From the NCBI GenBank assembly GCA_028122735.1, contig JAOHSR010000006.1, forward strand, positions 1 through 52,148: a stretch of 52,148 nucleotides of DNA, read 5' to 3'. The translations under genes and the position numbers were made by a program. Each line of letters starts with the position of its first letter. Positions within the stretch are counted from its first letter, which is position 1. Of this stretch, positions 51,550 through 52,148 are shown one piece after another. Origin of the DNA: Flavobacteriales bacterium (GTDB lineage Bacteria > Bacteroidota > Bacteroidia > Flavobacteriales > BACL11). The notes below the pieces were generated by a model, which was given only the letters and a program-made list of their open reading frames with translations, was not told the DNA's origin and did not search any database.

Positions 51550-52148
51550 ATGTGCTCTAGTTTTTTCTCAAAAAATCAAATAAAATTAGATGAAACCGAT
51601 TCAACTAATGACTTCTTGTTAGACTTGGACAAGATGACTTTTATAAATTCTAATGTCGTTGTAACTGCTAACTATCAAAAATTTGGAAGAGGAAAGCAAA
51701 TTAGAAAGTGGGAAAGTAAAAAAGGTAAAAATTTATTGTTAAGTATTTTATTTAAACATTCACTTAAATTAAAAGAGCAATTTAATTTTAGTGTTATCAT
51801 CTCTCTTGCTCTTAAAGATTTATTAACAGAAATATTAGAAGAAGAAGTTTTTATTAAATGGCCAAATGATATAATTGTTAATGATAAAAAAATTGCTGGA
51901 TTTATTATTGAAAATAAGAGTAATAATTCTGTGATTCATACCTCAATTCTTGGTGTTGGATTAAATATTAACCAGTCATTATTTCAGAATTATACTCCTG
52001 AAGCAACGTCAATTATTAAATTAATTAAAAAAGAGTCAGAGGTTGATTTGATAAAAGAAAGGTTATTGTTGTACTTAGAAAAATATTACTTATCAGAAAA
52101 CAGTTTAATTGAAAACTTAAACAAATACAATGATTGTTTATATGTTAA
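51550..52148 (+). CDS. birA: Biotin-[acetyl-CoA carboxylase] ligase, 3' end outside the window
   Basis: Attaches biotin to the biotin carboxyl carrier protein of acetyl-CoA carboxylase. About 199 codons are visible, beginning at the ATG at 51550, which directly follows an in-frame TAG-TAT. The core contains LDETDSTNDFL, the biotinyl-AMP loop FGRGKQIRKWES, the IKWPNDIIVNDKKIAGFIIE segment and GVGLNIN, all conserved in BirA catalytic domains. No N-terminal helix-turn-helix precedes the core, so it is the non-repressor type. The end is cut by the window. It is divergent from rsfS. Confidence 0.94.
   Translation, partial: MCSSFFSKNQIKLDETDSTNDFLLDLDKMTFINSNVVVTANYQKFGRGKQIRKWESKKGKNLLLSILFKHSLKLKEQFNFSVIISLALKDLLTEILEEEVFIKWPNDIIVNDKKIAGFIIENKSNNSVIHTSILGVGLNINQSLFQNYTPEATSIIKLIKKESEVDLIKERLLLYLEKYYLSENSLIENLNKYNDCLYV

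Noticed and set aside
1-52148. tRNA, rRNA, CRISPR array, transposase, phage genes or a defence system
   Set aside because: None was recognised. ssrA is the only structural RNA seen. Apart from the ssrA region (19960-20500) no gap between genes exceeds about 115 bases.

Overview
The window is a compact, AT-rich stretch of a Bacteroidota chromosome, most likely Flavobacteriales and probably free-living. Evidence: an ssrA (tmRNA) gene whose tag reads GENNYALAA; a fused LpxC-FabZ protein; type IX secretion genes (PorT, PorX) and a probable T9SS cargo protein; a TonB-dependent receptor paired with a DUF4249 lipoprotein; and Bacteroidota-type promoters (TAnnTTTG at -7, TTG at -33). Many genes abut or overlap by a few bases, and several convergent pairs share stop-codon bases.

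Layout. 1-5842: partial RecQ-like helicase, thioredoxin reductase, DUF4249 lipoprotein and TonB receptor, all minus strand. 5857-19211: a phenylacetate (paa) catabolic locus. One minus-strand operon starts at a good promoter at about 18060 and runs paaA-B-C-D-G-H-I-J-Y-Z, then a secreted PKD protein, a crotonase and a fused alpha/beta 2-oxoacid dehydrogenase E1. paaE, the reductase, is transcribed divergently. No paaK ligase and no PaaX/PaaR-type regulator are in the window. 19218-20415: a DUF423 membrane protein, the 3' remnant of a photolyase gene, and ssrA. 20501-28574: housekeeping genes: a saccharopine/alanine dehydrogenase-like enzyme, rpe, the primary sigma factor, pnp, rpsO, accD, class II aldolase and a SpoU-type RNA methyltransferase. 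28577-32628: porT, ubiE/menG, a heptokinase-like PfkB kinase, an aminotransferase and a small 13-residue-repeat secreted protein.

32625-42838: a tightly packed minus-strand run (HD hydrolase, lpxD, lpxC-fabZ, lpxA, efp, serC, serA, DUF1015, yggS-like, ridA, meaB) joining lipid A synthesis, EF-P and serine synthesis. 42888-45267: porX, tsaE and a small unknown gene on the plus strand. 45260-51492: proline dehydrogenase, O-methyltransferase, a Cys/Lys/Ser-rich secreted protein with its own promoter and terminator, psd, cdsA, DUF2007, ftsH and rsfS. birA starts at 51550 on the plus strand and leaves the window.

Phenylacetyl-CoA made from phenylacetate or, by inference, from phenylpyruvate through the E1 enzyme would be epoxidised by PaaABCE, isomerised by PaaG, opened and oxidised by PaaZ, and taken by PaaJ, crotonase and PaaH to acetyl-CoA and succinyl-CoA. 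I saw no CRISPR array, insertion sequence, prophage, tRNA or rRNA, and no obvious defence system. The most unusual observations are the PKD/T9SS-like gene and the E1 gene inside the paa operon, the decapitated photolyase beside ssrA, and two small repetitive secreted proteins.
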